From positions 3,530,563 through 3,594,562 of the forward strand of contig OX291540.1 in the NCBI GenBank assembly GCA_946406115.1: a DNA stretch of 64,000 bases, in the 5' to 3' direction. Both the position numbers and the translations under genes were made by a program. This document shows, one piece after another, positions 34,101 to 39,389 of the stretch. The first letter of the stretch is position 1. Each line of letters opens with the position of its first letter. The notes beneath the pieces are model-generated. The model did no database searches. It was not told where the DNA came from and saw nothing but the letters and a program-made list of their open reading frames with translations. The stretch is from Apoda limacodes (Eukaryota > Arthropoda > Insecta > Lepidoptera > Limacodidae).

Positions 34101-35167
34101 ACAAACAAAAGATTTGCATATGTCGTAGGATAATTGTTAAAAACGGAATATTGTGAAAATCCTAGGACGTTCGCAAACGACTGGATGATTGAGAAGTAAG
34201 AATGACTTTTGTAATCTTTCAAGCTATTTTCGGGATCATTGAAAAAAACCATTTTGATTTAGCACGGATCAAAATTTGGATAGGATAAGGGACGATTAAT
34301 AACACCTTCTTTCTGATTGGTCAGTTCACGGCTCTCCCGTAAAGAAAGAGTTAGAATTGTATGAAATGAGTAGACAAAATTCAGAAAAAGTATGTGAAAA
34401 TATTATCATAAAACAAGTAGGCGGAGCTCCTGACCCAGTAACATTCGTCTATCGGAAACGACACAAGTCGTCGGGAAAAAGCACAGTCATGGTCATTATA
34501 CTAGTCGAGTGACCACTAGATAGTCAGCGCCTGCTAATTTGCACTAGGCCAGTAGAATAATTAACACTAAATAAAATAATTTGAAAACATAAGTCGATAA
34601 TGAATCAGGAACGTAGGTAGGAAGTCGTTAGCCAATAGACGCTTCTTTTAGTTTACTACGTTGATACCAGCCAATCAACGCTCATAATATAACAAACATG
34701 AATAGCTATATCCGCTATTATAGTAACTAAAATAAATCCTAAAAGTAGAATAGACAATAAAATGTTACAAATCCTAGTCTGCCCGGCAGTTTCAGCGGCT
34801 AAAATCTATAAATATTCAAAAATAACCCACAACAAGGGTGAAAGTTCTACATTTCTGCATATTAAACAGGGTTCTATTTTCGGGTTTTTGCAGTAGTCCA
34901 AACCTAAGATTTTGGTAAAGCTAAGCTTCGCCAATGTTTTCCAACAATATCCAATAGACTGACTCTACTATATAAGCTTTCATAAATAGGTTATTAAAAC
35001 CCCTTGTGGTGGGTGGCAGAAGGTTATGATTTAAGTTAGTTTAAACTATTTTATCGTATATTAAATAAGGTTTTTAGTCAGAAACTTACTAAGGTACCCA
35101 GGTAACTGTGCCCAATTTCGTCTTCAGATGTGTCCCCTGTCACCAGTCGCTGCTTAGTCCACTTCAT
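1063..35167 (-). CDS. ClC-a: ClC-2-type voltage-gated chloride channel, 5' ten coding exons (3' part outside window)
   Basis: Join on the minus strand: 35167-35090, 17352-17190, 16163-16041, 14326-14198, 7949-7816, 7276-7120, 6629-6541, 4823-4702, 2185-2084, 1165-1063. Every intron is GT-AG and every junction keeps frame, giving 1200 nt or 400 codons. The product is a plasma-membrane chloride channel of the ClC-0/1/2 branch, orthologous by pattern to Drosophila ClC-a and vertebrate CLCN2. Residues 1-80 are cytosolic and highly charged. Helices B to L follow, with GSGIPE at 165-170 (chloride filter) and GKEGP at 207-211, where Glu209 is the expected gating glutamate. Later motifs expected from the family (the helix N GxFxP motif, the pore tyrosine and two C-terminal CBS domains) must lie left of position 1063. 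The family and exon structure are certain; the symbol is assigned by similarity recalled by eye. Confidence 0.92.
1381..1594 (-). repeat. 214-bp repeat, copy 1 (inverted partner at 13743-13956)
   Basis: The reverse complement matches 13743-13956 at 211 of 214 positions with no gaps (three substitutions); similarity stops sharply at both ends. It lies in intron 9 of the channel gene. No coding potential or terminal repeats are apparent, so its class is unknown. Confidence 0.9.
1600..2080. other. Intron 9 sequence, nothing recognised
   Basis: AT-rich non-coding sequence between the 214-bp repeat and exon 9, with no long open frame or recognisable repeat. Confidence 0.6.
2084..2185 (-). CDS. 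ClC-a: ClC-2-like channel coding exon 9 (helix J/K)
   Basis: 102 nt complete Gly332 and encode residues 333-365 plus two bases of Asn366. The sequence [20 protein letters not shown], then [13 protein letters not shown], is the conserved helix followed by a basic loop. The acceptor is ccgcag. The donor follows a run of seven A (AAAAAA|GTAAGT); phase 2 is fixed by the next exon. Confidence 0.92.
2854..2960 (+). repeat. Degraded AGGGTTCCG-family repeat end
   Basis: Contains agggtttcctagccaca, then a stretch like aacccttatagtttcgtcat and a partial gtccg run, the left end of the short dispersed family whose fuller copies lie at 25711-26337 and 48421-48878. The right end is not recognisable. Confidence 0.5.
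3620..4352 (+). mobile_element. Internally deleted Tc1-like DNA transposon with intact TIRs
   Basis: 733 bp bounded by perfect terminal inverted repeats of about 24 bp, beginning CACACCGGCACAATTAGCGG at 3620 and ending with its reverse complement at 4352. TA flanks both sides (3618-3619 and 4353-4354), the Tc1/mariner target duplication. Inside is the C-terminal half of a DDE transposase; the N-terminal DNA-binding half is missing. It lies in intron 8 of the channel gene, opposite to the direction of transcription. Confidence 0.93.
3665..4118 (+). pseudogene. Tc1-like transposase, C-terminal half, frameshifted
   Basis: The frame from 3665 reads [14 protein letters not shown], then [14 protein letters not shown] (second catalytic Asp in the QDNARAH block) and [19 protein letters not shown] (the catalytic Glu block), typical DD34E-type Tc1 motifs. 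The frame breaks at the C run 3971-3977. One base out, it continues [17 protein letters not shown] and ends [18 protein letters not shown] with TAA at 4116-4118, a normal Tc1 C-terminus. The first catalytic Asp and the helix-turn-helix domain are missing, so the copy cannot be autonomous. A single extra C in the homopolymer explains the break; a sequencing error is possible. Confidence 0.9.
4702..4823 (-). CDS. ClC-a: ClC-2-like channel coding exon 8
   Basis: 122 nt encode residues 292-331 and two bases of Gly332. It begins [20 protein letters not shown] and continues through DFPFDPQEF into a hydrophobic helix start (AVFVLL). The FPFDPQE block matches the extracellular I-J/K linker pattern of insect ClC-2 channels. 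The acceptor is ttgtag and the donor is GG|GTGAGT, phase 2. Confidence 0.94.
5466..5707 (+). repeat. About 240-bp dispersed repeat, copy 1 (partner 32230-32459)
   Basis: Shares long identical blocks with 32230-32459, for example atcttgctcaagctcctttg and a block around cgtacttgcagtacagtatc, with small indels. Same orientation. Class unknown; the second copy adjoins an open frame at 32398-32745. Confidence 0.85.
5867..5949. repeat. Inverted repeat, 16-bp arms
   Basis: Arms 5867-5882 and 5934-5949 (core AGCATAACCGG and CCGGTTATGCT) pair with one mismatch over a 51-nt spacer. Lies in intron 7; origin unknown. Confidence 0.75.
5988..6011. repeat. (TA)n dinucleotide run
   Basis: About 12 uninterrupted TA units in intron 7. 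Confidence 0.9.
6541..6629 (-). CDS. ClC-a: ClC-2-like channel coding exon 7 (helices H-I)
   Basis: 89 nt complete Gly262 and encode residues 263-291: [20 protein letters not shown] followed by [17 protein letters not shown] is a family hallmark in helix H near the dimer interface. The acceptor is tttcag and the donor is ATT|GTGAGT, phase 0. It is the shortest internal exon seen here. Confidence 0.95.
7120..7276 (-). CDS. ClC-a: ClC-2-like channel coding exon 6 (helices F-G)
   Basis: 157 nt encode residues 210-261 plus one base of Gly262. It begins [17 protein letters not shown], then [20 protein letters not shown] and SCFAAPVG, the conserved helix F/G region. A Ser stands where ClC-1/2 channels usually have Phe (GKEGPFVH). 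The acceptor is ttttag; the donor G|GTATAG departs from the GTRAGT consensus but is the only one that keeps frame with exon 7. Confidence 0.95.
7816..7949 (-). CDS. ClC-a: ClC-2-like channel coding exon 5 (chloride filter and gate)
   Basis: 134 nt complete Gly165 and encode residues 166-209. The exon opens with the invariant chloride-binding motif GSGIPE, then [20 protein letters not shown], and closes with GSGLPLGKE, whose last residue Glu209 is the gating glutamate position of ClC proteins. The acceptor is tttcag and the donor is GAG|GTAAGT, phase 0, so the gate motif GKE|GP is split exactly between exons 5 and 6. Intron 4 before it is 6.2 kb and rich in repeats. Confidence 0.96.
8588..8868 (+). 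repeat. 78-bp minisatellite, about four copies
   Basis: Blocks starting at 8588, 8653, 8731 and 8809 all carry a core like cgctgccgccgcatccggct. Spacing is 78 bp between the last three and 65 bp for the first, which lacks 13 bp. It is GC-rich against its surroundings. Because 78 is a multiple of three it gives a periodic 26-residue open frame (LPPHPARNW repeat), an artefact of the repeat. The array runs straight into the LINE fragment at 8869. Confidence 0.88.
8890..9281 (+). pseudogene. LINE reverse transcriptase C-terminal open segment
   Basis: The longest intact coding piece of this LINE family in the window, about 130 codons up to the nested insertion. After 9281 the frame runs into foreign sequence until a stop near 9408. 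The catalytic FADD/YADD box lies upstream of this fragment and is absent. Confidence 0.8.
9282..9871 (+). mobile_element. 5'-truncated LINE 3' end nested in another LINE
   Basis: Interrupts the LINE reading frame between RRDF and FASLCVF. It ends ctgaataaattatattgaat followed by tttgaattttt, the polyadenylation-like 3' end common on lepidopteran non-LTR elements. Possible ACTTT target duplications lie at 9277-9281 and 9872-9876. A similar 3' end occurs in reverse at 39692-39950. Confidence 0.72.
10253..11172. other. Intron 4 stretch, nothing recognised
   Basis: Non-coding sequence with a small AT palindrome (ctatatatactatatatag near 10353). No element assigned. Confidence 0.5.
11173..11460 (+). 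repeat. AGGGTTCCG...GGCCGATTTTT short dispersed repeat, near full length
   Basis: Starts agggttccgcacccaaaggg, has the typical gtccgtccgtcggtccgtcc run at about 11225-11250, and ends cgagtccgactcgcttttgg followed by ccgatttttt. This is a very common lepidopteran repeat. No open frame; non-autonomous. Confidence 0.85.
11461..12110. other. Intron 4 stretch, nothing recognised
   Basis: AT-rich non-coding sequence up to the 33-bp minisatellite. Confidence 0.5.
12129..12377 (+). repeat. 33-bp minisatellite, about eight units
   Basis: The unit core is cgcaagtcatatttgcaatt followed by cgcgaccgtgtca. Two subtypes are visible: A (attcgcgaccg) and B (atttgcgatcg). Units run A, A, B, A, B, A, B, then a partial, so the later part is organised in 66-bp pairs. 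The period is a multiple of three, so open frames arise in several frames on both strands (up to about 130 codons, with an 11-residue repeat); these are not genes. Confidence 0.93.
12500..13740. other. Intron 4 stretch, nothing recognised
   Basis: Non-coding DNA between the minisatellite and the 214-bp repeat. A minus-strand open stretch at 13397-13714 has no recognisable domain and no coding character. Confidence 0.5.
13743..13956 (+). repeat. 214-bp repeat, copy 2 (inverted partner at 1381-1594)
   Basis: Near-identical inverted partner of the intron 9 copy; this one lies in intron 4. The two bracket exons 5-9 and about 12.1 kb of DNA. Such high identity in non-coding DNA implies recent duplication, recent insertion of one family, or gene conversion. 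Confidence 0.9.
14198..14326 (-). CDS. ClC-a: ClC-2-like channel coding exon 4 (helix C)
   Basis: 129 nt complete Ala122 and encode residues 123-164. The sequence contains [10 protein letters not shown] and then a hydrophobic helix ([18 protein letters not shown]), ending in AQSIG, which leads directly into the GSGIPE filter of the next exon. The acceptor is tttcag and the donor is G|GTGAGT, phase 1. The match to the insect ClC-a pattern is close throughout. Confidence 0.95.
14340..16040. other. Intron 3, no gene; short palindromic motifs
   Basis: AT-rich intron. The only structure seen is the cluster of atcatgaaat-like motifs at 15395-15515, listed separately. Confidence 0.6.
15395..15515. 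repeat. Cluster of short palindromic TCATGA motifs
   Basis: Variants of atgaccatttcatgaaatgatc recur several times within about 120 bp. A perfect 14-bp palindrome CATTTCATGAAATG lies at 15480-15493. Likely the remnant of a palindromic dispersed repeat. Confidence 0.6.
16041..16163 (-). CDS. ClC-a: ClC-2-like channel coding exon 3 (helix B)
   Basis: 123 nt complete Gly81 and encode residues 82-121, opening [20 protein letters not shown], a block diagnostic of ClC-1/2 channels. Residues about 94-116 form the first long hydrophobic membrane helix (helix B). It lies between acceptor ggcag and donor G|GTGAGT, phase 1. GC content is visibly higher than in the flanking introns. Confidence 0.95.
16331..16455. 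repeat. Diverged tandem duplication, about 72-bp period
   Basis: The block acgcgttgtag...gcaaaattcgtg at 16332-16375 recurs at 16404-16447. Only the start and end of each unit are well conserved. Lies in intron 2. Confidence 0.6.
17190..17352 (-). CDS. ClC-a: ClC-2-like channel coding exon 2
   Basis: 163 nt encode residues 27-80 plus the first base of Gly81. It starts right after an acceptor ctgcag with an ATG codon and reads [20 protein letters not shown], the conserved MYGRY block found just before the membrane domain in insect ClC-2 proteins. A strongly basic stretch follows (residues about 45-75, many Arg and Lys). The donor is G|GTAAGC, phase 1. Because the exon opens with Met27, it could also serve as a start for a transcript made from a promoter inside intron 1. 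Confidence 0.93.
17660..17990 (-). pseudogene. RTE-like LINE ORF, C-terminal fragment
   Basis: Read on the minus strand: [20 protein letters not shown], then [40 protein letters not shown] and finally [15 protein letters not shown] with a stop near 17683. The GRGRPRQTY block and the final Trp-containing segment are typical of the extreme C-terminus of insect RTE-type retrotransposon proteins. About 90 codons remain. It lies at the 3' end of intron 1, in the same orientation as the channel gene. Confidence 0.75.
18256..18309. repeat. 12-bp inverted repeat GAAATATCGGGA
   Basis: Perfect arms at 18256-18267 and 18298-18309 with a 30-nt spacer. Likely part of a dispersed repeat; no neighbouring gene feature. 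Confidence 0.7.
18310..19160. other. Intron 1 stretch, nothing recognised
   Basis: AT-rich non-coding sequence between the 12-bp inverted repeat and the pentanucleotide array. Confidence 0.5.
19161..19455 (+). repeat. Pentanucleotide microsatellite (ACTAC)36 grading into (ACTAT)n
   Basis: ACTAC repeats perfectly for 180 bp (19171-19350). It switches abruptly to ACTAT for about 105 bp with three small interruptions (one acttt, two actaa units). A short ACTAT-like stretch also precedes the array at 19161-19170. The long open frame over it is an artefact. Confidence 0.97.
19456..20740. other. Intron 1 stretch, nothing recognised
   Basis: AT-rich non-coding DNA with no recognisable element. Confidence 0.5.
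20742..20945 (-). mobile_element. Putative tRNA-derived SINE, copy 1
   Basis: On the minus strand a tRNA-like head is visible near 20940-20860: an A-box-like TAGTTCAGAAGTTA and a B-box-like GGATTCTATTCC, separated as in tRNA genes but degenerate. A body follows, ending in a conserved ggataccagacaacggatac block (plus strand, 20749-20768). The same block and a related head recur at 58228-58375. Confidence 0.6.
21120..21868 (+). mobile_element. Degenerate Jockey-like LINE fragment, same family as 8869-10252
   Basis: Reads [18 protein letters not shown] and VQFLDHLVS, followed by tttgggcgggtgcacctgga-like blocks and the same 3' tail as the 8.9-10.2 kb copy, but with many indels and stops. It lacks the nested insertion found there. 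Lies in intron 1, antisense to the gene. Confidence 0.8.
22345..22600 (+). mobile_element. CR1/Jockey-like LINE fragment (RT 3' domain)
   Basis: Translation gives [16 protein letters not shown], then [28 protein letters not shown] and [11 protein letters not shown]. It resembles the C-terminal (I/R)RFxFGLRKY...LPIRLRRNxHI region of CR1-like LINEs, joined to a degraded GVPQGS block. Strongly deleted. Confidence 0.6.
23095..23210 (+). repeat. Dispersed repeat remnant (ctaaatttcatctaaatcc type)
   Basis: Carries tgctaaatttcatctaaatc then cattcaaccgtttatgtgta and aacaaacgtcaaaaca, a widespread lepidopteran repeat consensus. A poorer copy lies at 52190-52350. Confidence 0.5.
23456..23560 (+). repeat. 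AGGGTTCCG-family repeat, left end
   Basis: Begins aggcttctgtagccaaataa, with a gtccgtctgtccgtccgtcc run and gtgtcacaca, as in the other copies. The right end is not recognised. Confidence 0.6.
23670..25080. other. Intron 1 stretch, nothing firm
   Basis: Non-coding AT-rich DNA; no element boundary could be placed. Confidence 0.45.
25085..25440 (+). repeat. Dispersed repeat sharing blocks with 60480-61010
   Basis: Blocks such as cccttgagggggtgaaatgg, tgtatggaaacccgtc, ttccgatatttttgtacgca and aaatcctcgcggacgaa recur, diverged, at 60480-61010. The cgcggacgaa end is common on lepidopteran non-autonomous repeats. Class not assigned. Confidence 0.6.
25496..25709 (+). pseudogene. Mariner transposase, N-terminal part
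   Basis: Translation begins [20 protein letters not shown], then KQVN, stop, and continues [33 protein letters not shown] and TKVVTDKMV. This is the DNA-binding half of a mariner transposase with in-frame stops. It is cut off at 25710 by the repeat at 25711-26337; the C-terminal part continues after it at 26385. Confidence 0.88.
25711..26337 (-). repeat. AGGGTTCCG...AACCGGCC repeat, long copy nested in mariner
   Basis: About 627 bp. On the plus strand it starts aaaaccggccaatcgcgagt and ends gccatttggctacgcaaccc followed by taaa. It carries the internal gttgattgaatgaaaggtta block and a ggacggacagacagacagac run. It is the most complete copy here, and includes an internal segment (about 25970-26130) missing from 48421-48878. 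It sits inside a mariner gene, so it is the younger of the two. Confidence 0.88.
26385..26735 (+). pseudogene. Mariner transposase, C-terminal part and probable 3' end
   Basis: Reads [20 protein letters not shown] at about 26416, then HPPYSPDLA near 26508 (DDE region), and [20 protein letters not shown], all mariner C-terminal motifs, with deletions and frameshifts between them. It ends near cacactttattgaacgccct, resembling mariner 3' ends. It is the far side of the copy split at 25710. Confidence 0.85.
26858..27016. repeat. 53-bp tandem repeat, three identical copies
   Basis: Copies at 26858-26910, 26911-26963 and 26964-27016 are identical, each starting acccaccctctagcactggc and ending tttatttattgca. 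Perfect identity implies recent amplification (or an assembly artefact). Lies in intron 1. Confidence 0.97.
27188..27302 (+). mobile_element. Short LINE fragment of the 8869-10252 family
   Basis: 115 bp from aggttgctgctttacaagtc to caacgacgggctg, about nine-tenths identical by eye to the stretch at about 9100-9215. Both ends are abrupt: a small truncated piece. Confidence 0.88.
27310..29940. other. Intron 1 stretch, nothing recognised
   Basis: AT-rich DNA without convincing coding sequence. A short GA-rich run (agaaagagagagag) lies near 29250, and a weak AGGGTTCCG-like end near 29800. Confidence 0.45.
29945..30050 (+). mobile_element. LINE 3' tail fragment (8869-10252 family)
   Basis: Contains ttctaccgcgaacgcttata, then attgagctccctgtcaaggt and gggataacagtatgg, matching the [18 protein letters not shown] region of the 10.0-kb copy. 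Confidence 0.7.
30060..31500. other. Intron 1 stretch, nothing recognised
   Basis: AT-rich, with a short (TA)n run near 30140. The phrase tttaaacgagcaactttttt at about 31323 belongs to a dispersed repeat also seen at 38155 and 47329. Confidence 0.45.
31510..31693. mobile_element. MITE-like element, GCCGCCAT family, degraded
   Basis: The left end ccgccattagatat (about 31510) and right end aaaatggcggcgctag (to about 31693) are inverted relative to each other and match the termini of the 205-bp element at 45321-45525. Left arm incomplete. Confidence 0.6.
32230..32459 (+). repeat. About 230-bp dispersed repeat, copy 2 (partner 5466-5707)
   Basis: Same blocks as 5466-5707 in the same orientation. 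It overlaps the start of the open frame at 32398-32745. Confidence 0.85.
32398..33009 (+). other. Two adjoining unassigned open frames beside a dispersed repeat
   Basis: A frame at 32398-32745 (115 codons; internal Met at 32515 begins [20 protein letters not shown]) overlaps by 4 bp a second frame at 32742-33020. No motif is recognised. The first frame starts inside a dispersed repeat and lies antisense to the channel gene within its intron 1. It is most likely part of an unknown repeat rather than a host gene; a diverged transposon protein is possible. Confidence 0.3.
33020..35089. other. 5' part of intron 1, nothing recognised
   Basis: AT-rich. A diverged repeat-like block near 33560-33670 (caactccgcaacggtaacgc) resembles a common lepidopteran repeat. 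Splicing enhancers or alternative first exons cannot be recognised by eye. Confidence 0.45.
35090..35167 (-). CDS. ClC-a: ClC-2-like channel coding exon 1 (start codon)
   Basis: 78 nt encode residues 1-26, beginning [16 protein letters not shown]. The ATG at 35167-35165 has A at -3. It is the first in-frame Met after an in-frame TAA about 45 nt upstream, which supports it as the start if the exon extends that far. The segment is acidic and hydrophilic with no signal peptide, as expected for the cytosolic N-terminus of a ClC channel. The donor reads TTA|GTAAGT and leaves phase 0. The 5' UTR and transcription start are not identifiable, and the following intron is 17.7 kb. This is the least conserved part of the family, so exon 1 is less certain than the others; alternative first exons could exist. 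Confidence 0.68.
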
Positions 35168-37520
35168 TTTTCGTTCAATCACACACTTGTCGATGTCACT
35201 TTCACTATCTAGTTACATCACTAGTTTGAATTAAGAGTCGCGTTTTTGGGTATGTGGTTGTCGACTTTTATTTGAGGCTTAAGCTGTAACTCGTTTTTTC
35301 ACGAATCGTTGTAATTTTATTACTTTTAAATAGTTTAAGTGACATATAATAAAAAAAACGTGTAGCAGTACATTTACTTTTTGATTTTAATTTAATACTG
35401 AGCCAAAGATAACTAATAAAGGTATTTAGACTTTAATTTTAAACGGACAAACTTTTTCAATTGACCTTTACGTAAAAAATACAAATTGCCTTGATAAATT
35501 ATTCTCTTCGTTATTAATTCACTTATTGTATTTTTTACCTAACTTAAAAAACAATATGCATTACTGGAGCTTGGCCAAAAGATTAATTAAAAATATTAAT
35601 TTTATTTCTTTTCGTCGTTAAAAGGCAGACGCGCCCGTTGCAATGCCACTTAAACAACTAATTTTAAAACGATCGAAAAACGAAATAACCTAAGTTGTTA
35701 TTATGTTCCCTGGCGGTCGAAATCCGGTATATCTTTTCGAATTGACTATTTTACGAGAATAATGGCAGACCACCTTCCTGATGGTCCAGATGAACTGAAC
35801 TGATGGTAGAGCACGGCATCCATAACGTTCCGTGTTGATCTGAAACTCTGAAACTTAGGACGCGTGCACAACTAATAACTTAACAAGTTGTTTATGACAC
35901 AAAATTTGATGACGCACACATTTCATAAATCCTGTTTAAGTTTCAAAGACGCGAAAGAAAACAAAAGCGAATGCAAAGCATTATTAAAAGTTTGGTATGT
36001 GTCAATATCAAATATTGATACTCGTATGCATATACGAAAGAACAAGGTAGTGTATATAATTAAAAAAAAAGAAGAATATGTACTTATATTTTTCATCAAG
36101 GTACTATGAGAATGTAATAGGTTTGATAACTTTTTAATCAAAATAGAACATATTTTGTCCATGTGTCACTTTTGTTTTCTATTTTACTTTTGTTTAATGT
36201 AAAAGAGCTGCATTGGAAGTTATAAAGTTTTGTTGTGAGTTCCAGCGGAAAACAAAAATTGATAATTATTTTTATCAATGGACTGATACTACTTTAAGTA
36301 CCAAAAAAATTACGAAACTGATGAGTAGAGTGCACACTTTTAGCTTTACACGGTCGCTTTCTAACTTCATGGATCAAAACAAATAAAAAAAAAACATATA
36401 AGGCTATTTTTTTTCCCAACACCTTGCTACTGTAGCTTAACAATTATAGTTAGTTTTCAATAAAAGGACACCAAAAAGCATCAAAGTGAAACTTCCGTGT
36501 GAACATGGGTTAAGAATCCTAGTCACTATCCTGCGTTGCCTCAGATTCCAGTTTGCATAGCATTTAGCGCGTCCTCGACTATCGATAACAATAACATTTA
36601 TCGACATACCGGCAGCACTAATCACGTGATAATTACTAGTGATTGCAGAGCGATGACGAGCCCACGTGATATCGATGTTTTCGAAATTTCCTAGTTGTTA
36701 ATTTAATTATGGCATTGTAAATTAAAGTTAGGAAAGCAATTGTTTTCACAAATTATTTAATTGGCTGCGATATTTCCATTAATAAAGACCGGTTCTTGTA
36801 CAATACGTTACACTACTGCCTCTTGCCTAAACCAAATAACACTTCCAAAAAAGGACTTGTTTGTTTGCTCTCCATAGATATTAGAGCTAAAATAAAAAAA
36901 AAAATTGTCACGGTCTATATAAATAATCCATGATATTTATGATTTTGAAATATTTAATACCGTTGCCACTCATAGCATAGAACTACGGTAGATTTGAATT
37001 TCAACGGAAAAGAAGTCGATAAAAAAATATCTTGTAATGTGATATTAAAGTTTTAGTTCAATGATGTTTTTCGTTTTGAGTAACTAAGAAAAAAAACTTT
37101 TTGAGTTTCTTGTCGGCTCTTCTAAAAATAGTTGCAGAAAAGTTATGAAAAACTTGTAAATATTTGGCTTTCGTATTTTTTTTTATAAACATGCCGTGAG
37201 TTAGGTGGGAAGACCCTAAAGTTGTTTGCTACAAGATTTCCGAATGAAATATTAACTTTTTTATTTTTTTTATTTTCACGACGATTCTGTTTTCTCGTTA
37301 AAAGCAAATAAAGCAAAGTATTGCTTTCATTTATATATTAATCCATAATTATTTAATGTACTTAAAAGTCTTGCTGTCACATTTCTTTAGGATCCTGAAG
37401 AATAGAAGTATTTTAGTAAAAACTAAAATAACTTATGGCATGGCTTTACTCGCATTGTCCTCAGGATGTGTCTAAGTTTTACGGTTCTCCAAACTAATTC
37501 CCCACAAACGCAAAACAATT
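35168..37520. other. Upstream region of the channel gene, promoter not identified
   Basis: The 5' UTR and promoter of the ClC gene should lie here unless a further upstream exon exists. No clear TATA box or CpG-rich promoter stands out. An in-frame TAA lies about 45 nt upstream of the ATG. The rest is AT-rich non-coding DNA. Confidence 0.5.
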
Positions 37521-37521
37521 A

Positions 37522-37782
37522 AAAACTTTTTAACAAATAAAACTACCGGCTTCAAAAAGATGCACTAAAAACGTAAAAATAATTACTAATTTCCAAAAAT
37601 CTGATCTGTATTACAGTTTGAAATTGGTGTCATGCAAGCAAAGTGTGTTATAAACTGTTATATAGGTATATAGACACCAACTTTAAACTGTAATTCAGAT
37701 CAGATTTTTGGAAATTAGTAATTATTTTTACGTTTTTAGTGCATCTTTTTGAAGCCGGTAGTTTTATTTGTTAAAAAGTTTT
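37522..37782. repeat. Large imperfect palindrome, 110-bp arms
   Basis: Left arm 37522-37631 pairs with right arm 37673-37782 with only a few mismatches, over a 41-nt spacer. Each arm contains aaaactaccggcttcaaaaa and ttccaaaaatctgatctg. The arm sequence resembles a dispersed repeat also seen near 45750 (aacttcaaaaaggtgcacta). Likely a foldback/MITE-type element. Confidence 0.92.
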
Positions 37783-37954
37783 GATTTTTATTCTTTTCTG
37801 TAACGAATTGCTTTTTTTTCTTGTACATTAAAAACATTCATACTCGTAACAAAGTTTTATACAATCATCAACATAAAAGGCGTTTCACCAATTTTAAATT
37901 TACATTAATTTTTTTTTTCTCCAACAGTTTTAGTTTTAAATTAACTTAATAATA

Positions 37955-38097
37955 TGGGACCACCTGGAAAGTATAACCTTTTAAATAAAAAAAGAATTTC
38001 TCGGATCGGACCAGGCGTCTCCGAGAAATCGGGTAACATACATAAAAAAAAAACCGACGAATTGAGAACCTCCTCCCTTTTTTGAAGTCGGTTAAAA
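37955..38097 (-). repeat. Dispersed repeat end (AACCGACTTCAAAAAAGG family)
   Basis: The minus strand starts aaccgacttcaaaaaaggga, then ggttctcaattcgtcgg and a block containing gtaacccgatttctcggaga; the plus strand holds gggaccacctggaaagtata at about 37955. A common lepidopteran repeat. Its cggcttcaaaaag motif is shared with the neighbouring palindrome, so both may belong to one larger element. Confidence 0.65.
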
Positions 38098-38144
38098 GTG
38101 ATAAATTTCGGTTTCTTCGATTTTGAACAGATCTACATTTATCT

Positions 38145-38290
38145 ATCTAATACCTTTAAACGAGCAATACTTGTATATATGTTTATAATGTGGACCACTT
38201 TCCCGAATGTAAAATCACGAAATATGCCAGAACTCCTCAAAATTTGGTTCTCATACCAAATGTGGCAAATAAGTAGTCTATTTATCATTT
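38145..38290 (+). repeat. Dispersed repeat fragment (tacctttaaacgagcaat family)
   Basis: Carries atacctttaaacgagcaata then cttgtatatatgtttataat, matching 47317-47460. Diverged 3' of that. Confidence 0.55.
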
Positions 38291-38299
38291 AGAGAAACG

Positions 38300-39385
38300 A
38301 AATTTATAGATTTTCAATAAATACTTTGCATTGTTCTACTAGAATGCATACAAAGCTATATTGATTATTAAAGCCAAAAAAACGATTTTTTTGCTGATAC
38401 GATTTATTTTCATTATTCATACAATAAGGGGTTAAAATAAGTAAAAAATATGATCTGAGCTATGCTGGCAGAGTAGTCATGTACTATGTTTTTTTTAAAT
38501 GAATTTCAGAAATACGTTTTGGAGTAGATAGGAACCGTTTGCCATTCAATTTCTTTTACAGACGACATTACTCTAAACCAGACGATTATATCCAAACATG
38601 CTTAATCGCAAGTCAGTTTTGGTCGACAAAATGAGACAATTAAGTAACTTCTTTTACATCCTTCCTCCAGTGTCAGTGCGGTAGGTCACCATGGCTAAAA
38701 ACCACCAGAACTCAGATCCTTCGAGTTCAATCCCATCAAAAAATTATTAAAAAATGAGACACCTGTTATTAGGGCAATCATTTCGATAAGAATTTGTTCT
38801 AACATCAGGGGTATAACCTTAAAGGAGGAAATACTAAAAATCTATTTCGGTGACAAAACTGTGCTTCGGGTTACACCCTATAAGGTATTACTTCTGAGTA
38901 AAAACAATTTAAATTCTCGCTAAAGGACTCACGAGGAAAAACTTTCCTGTTTATAACAATGATGGACATATCACATCATCACATCACATGGGTGTGCCCC
39001 GCGCCCCGGTGCAAATTAAAAACAATTATTAAAAATTTACATGTCTAAGAACCTTGATACAGCTAATTGCACAATGAACAACTTTGTTTTAAATATCTAA
39101 GTATTGAAAACAAAATATATGTATAGTTACTTAGTGGTTGATTACCTTTCTTTGAATACTTTACAGATTGACTGTCACACAAGCTTATATAATTGATATA
39201 GGTACATTAGAATATGCTACAAGGGTTGAGCGATGGTTGACACGGGGTTCATAGAAAAATGACTATTCTTCTTTGGTAAGTTTTAGTGTACAGGGGCAAA
39301 TTCTGTAAAAAACGGAATATACACTGCATAAACTGCAAATACTTCTGTATCTCAATATTCTGCTGACATCTACGCTCTAACTGAA
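38300..39385. other. Intergenic stretch, nothing recognised
   Basis: Non-coding AT-rich DNA with a short run of catcacatcac near 38975. Confidence 0.45.
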
Positions 39386-39389
39386 GCCT

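Noticed and set aside
38690..38740. Possible tRNA or SINE B box (gagttcaatccc)
   Set aside because: No A box or paired stems could be placed; too weak to list.
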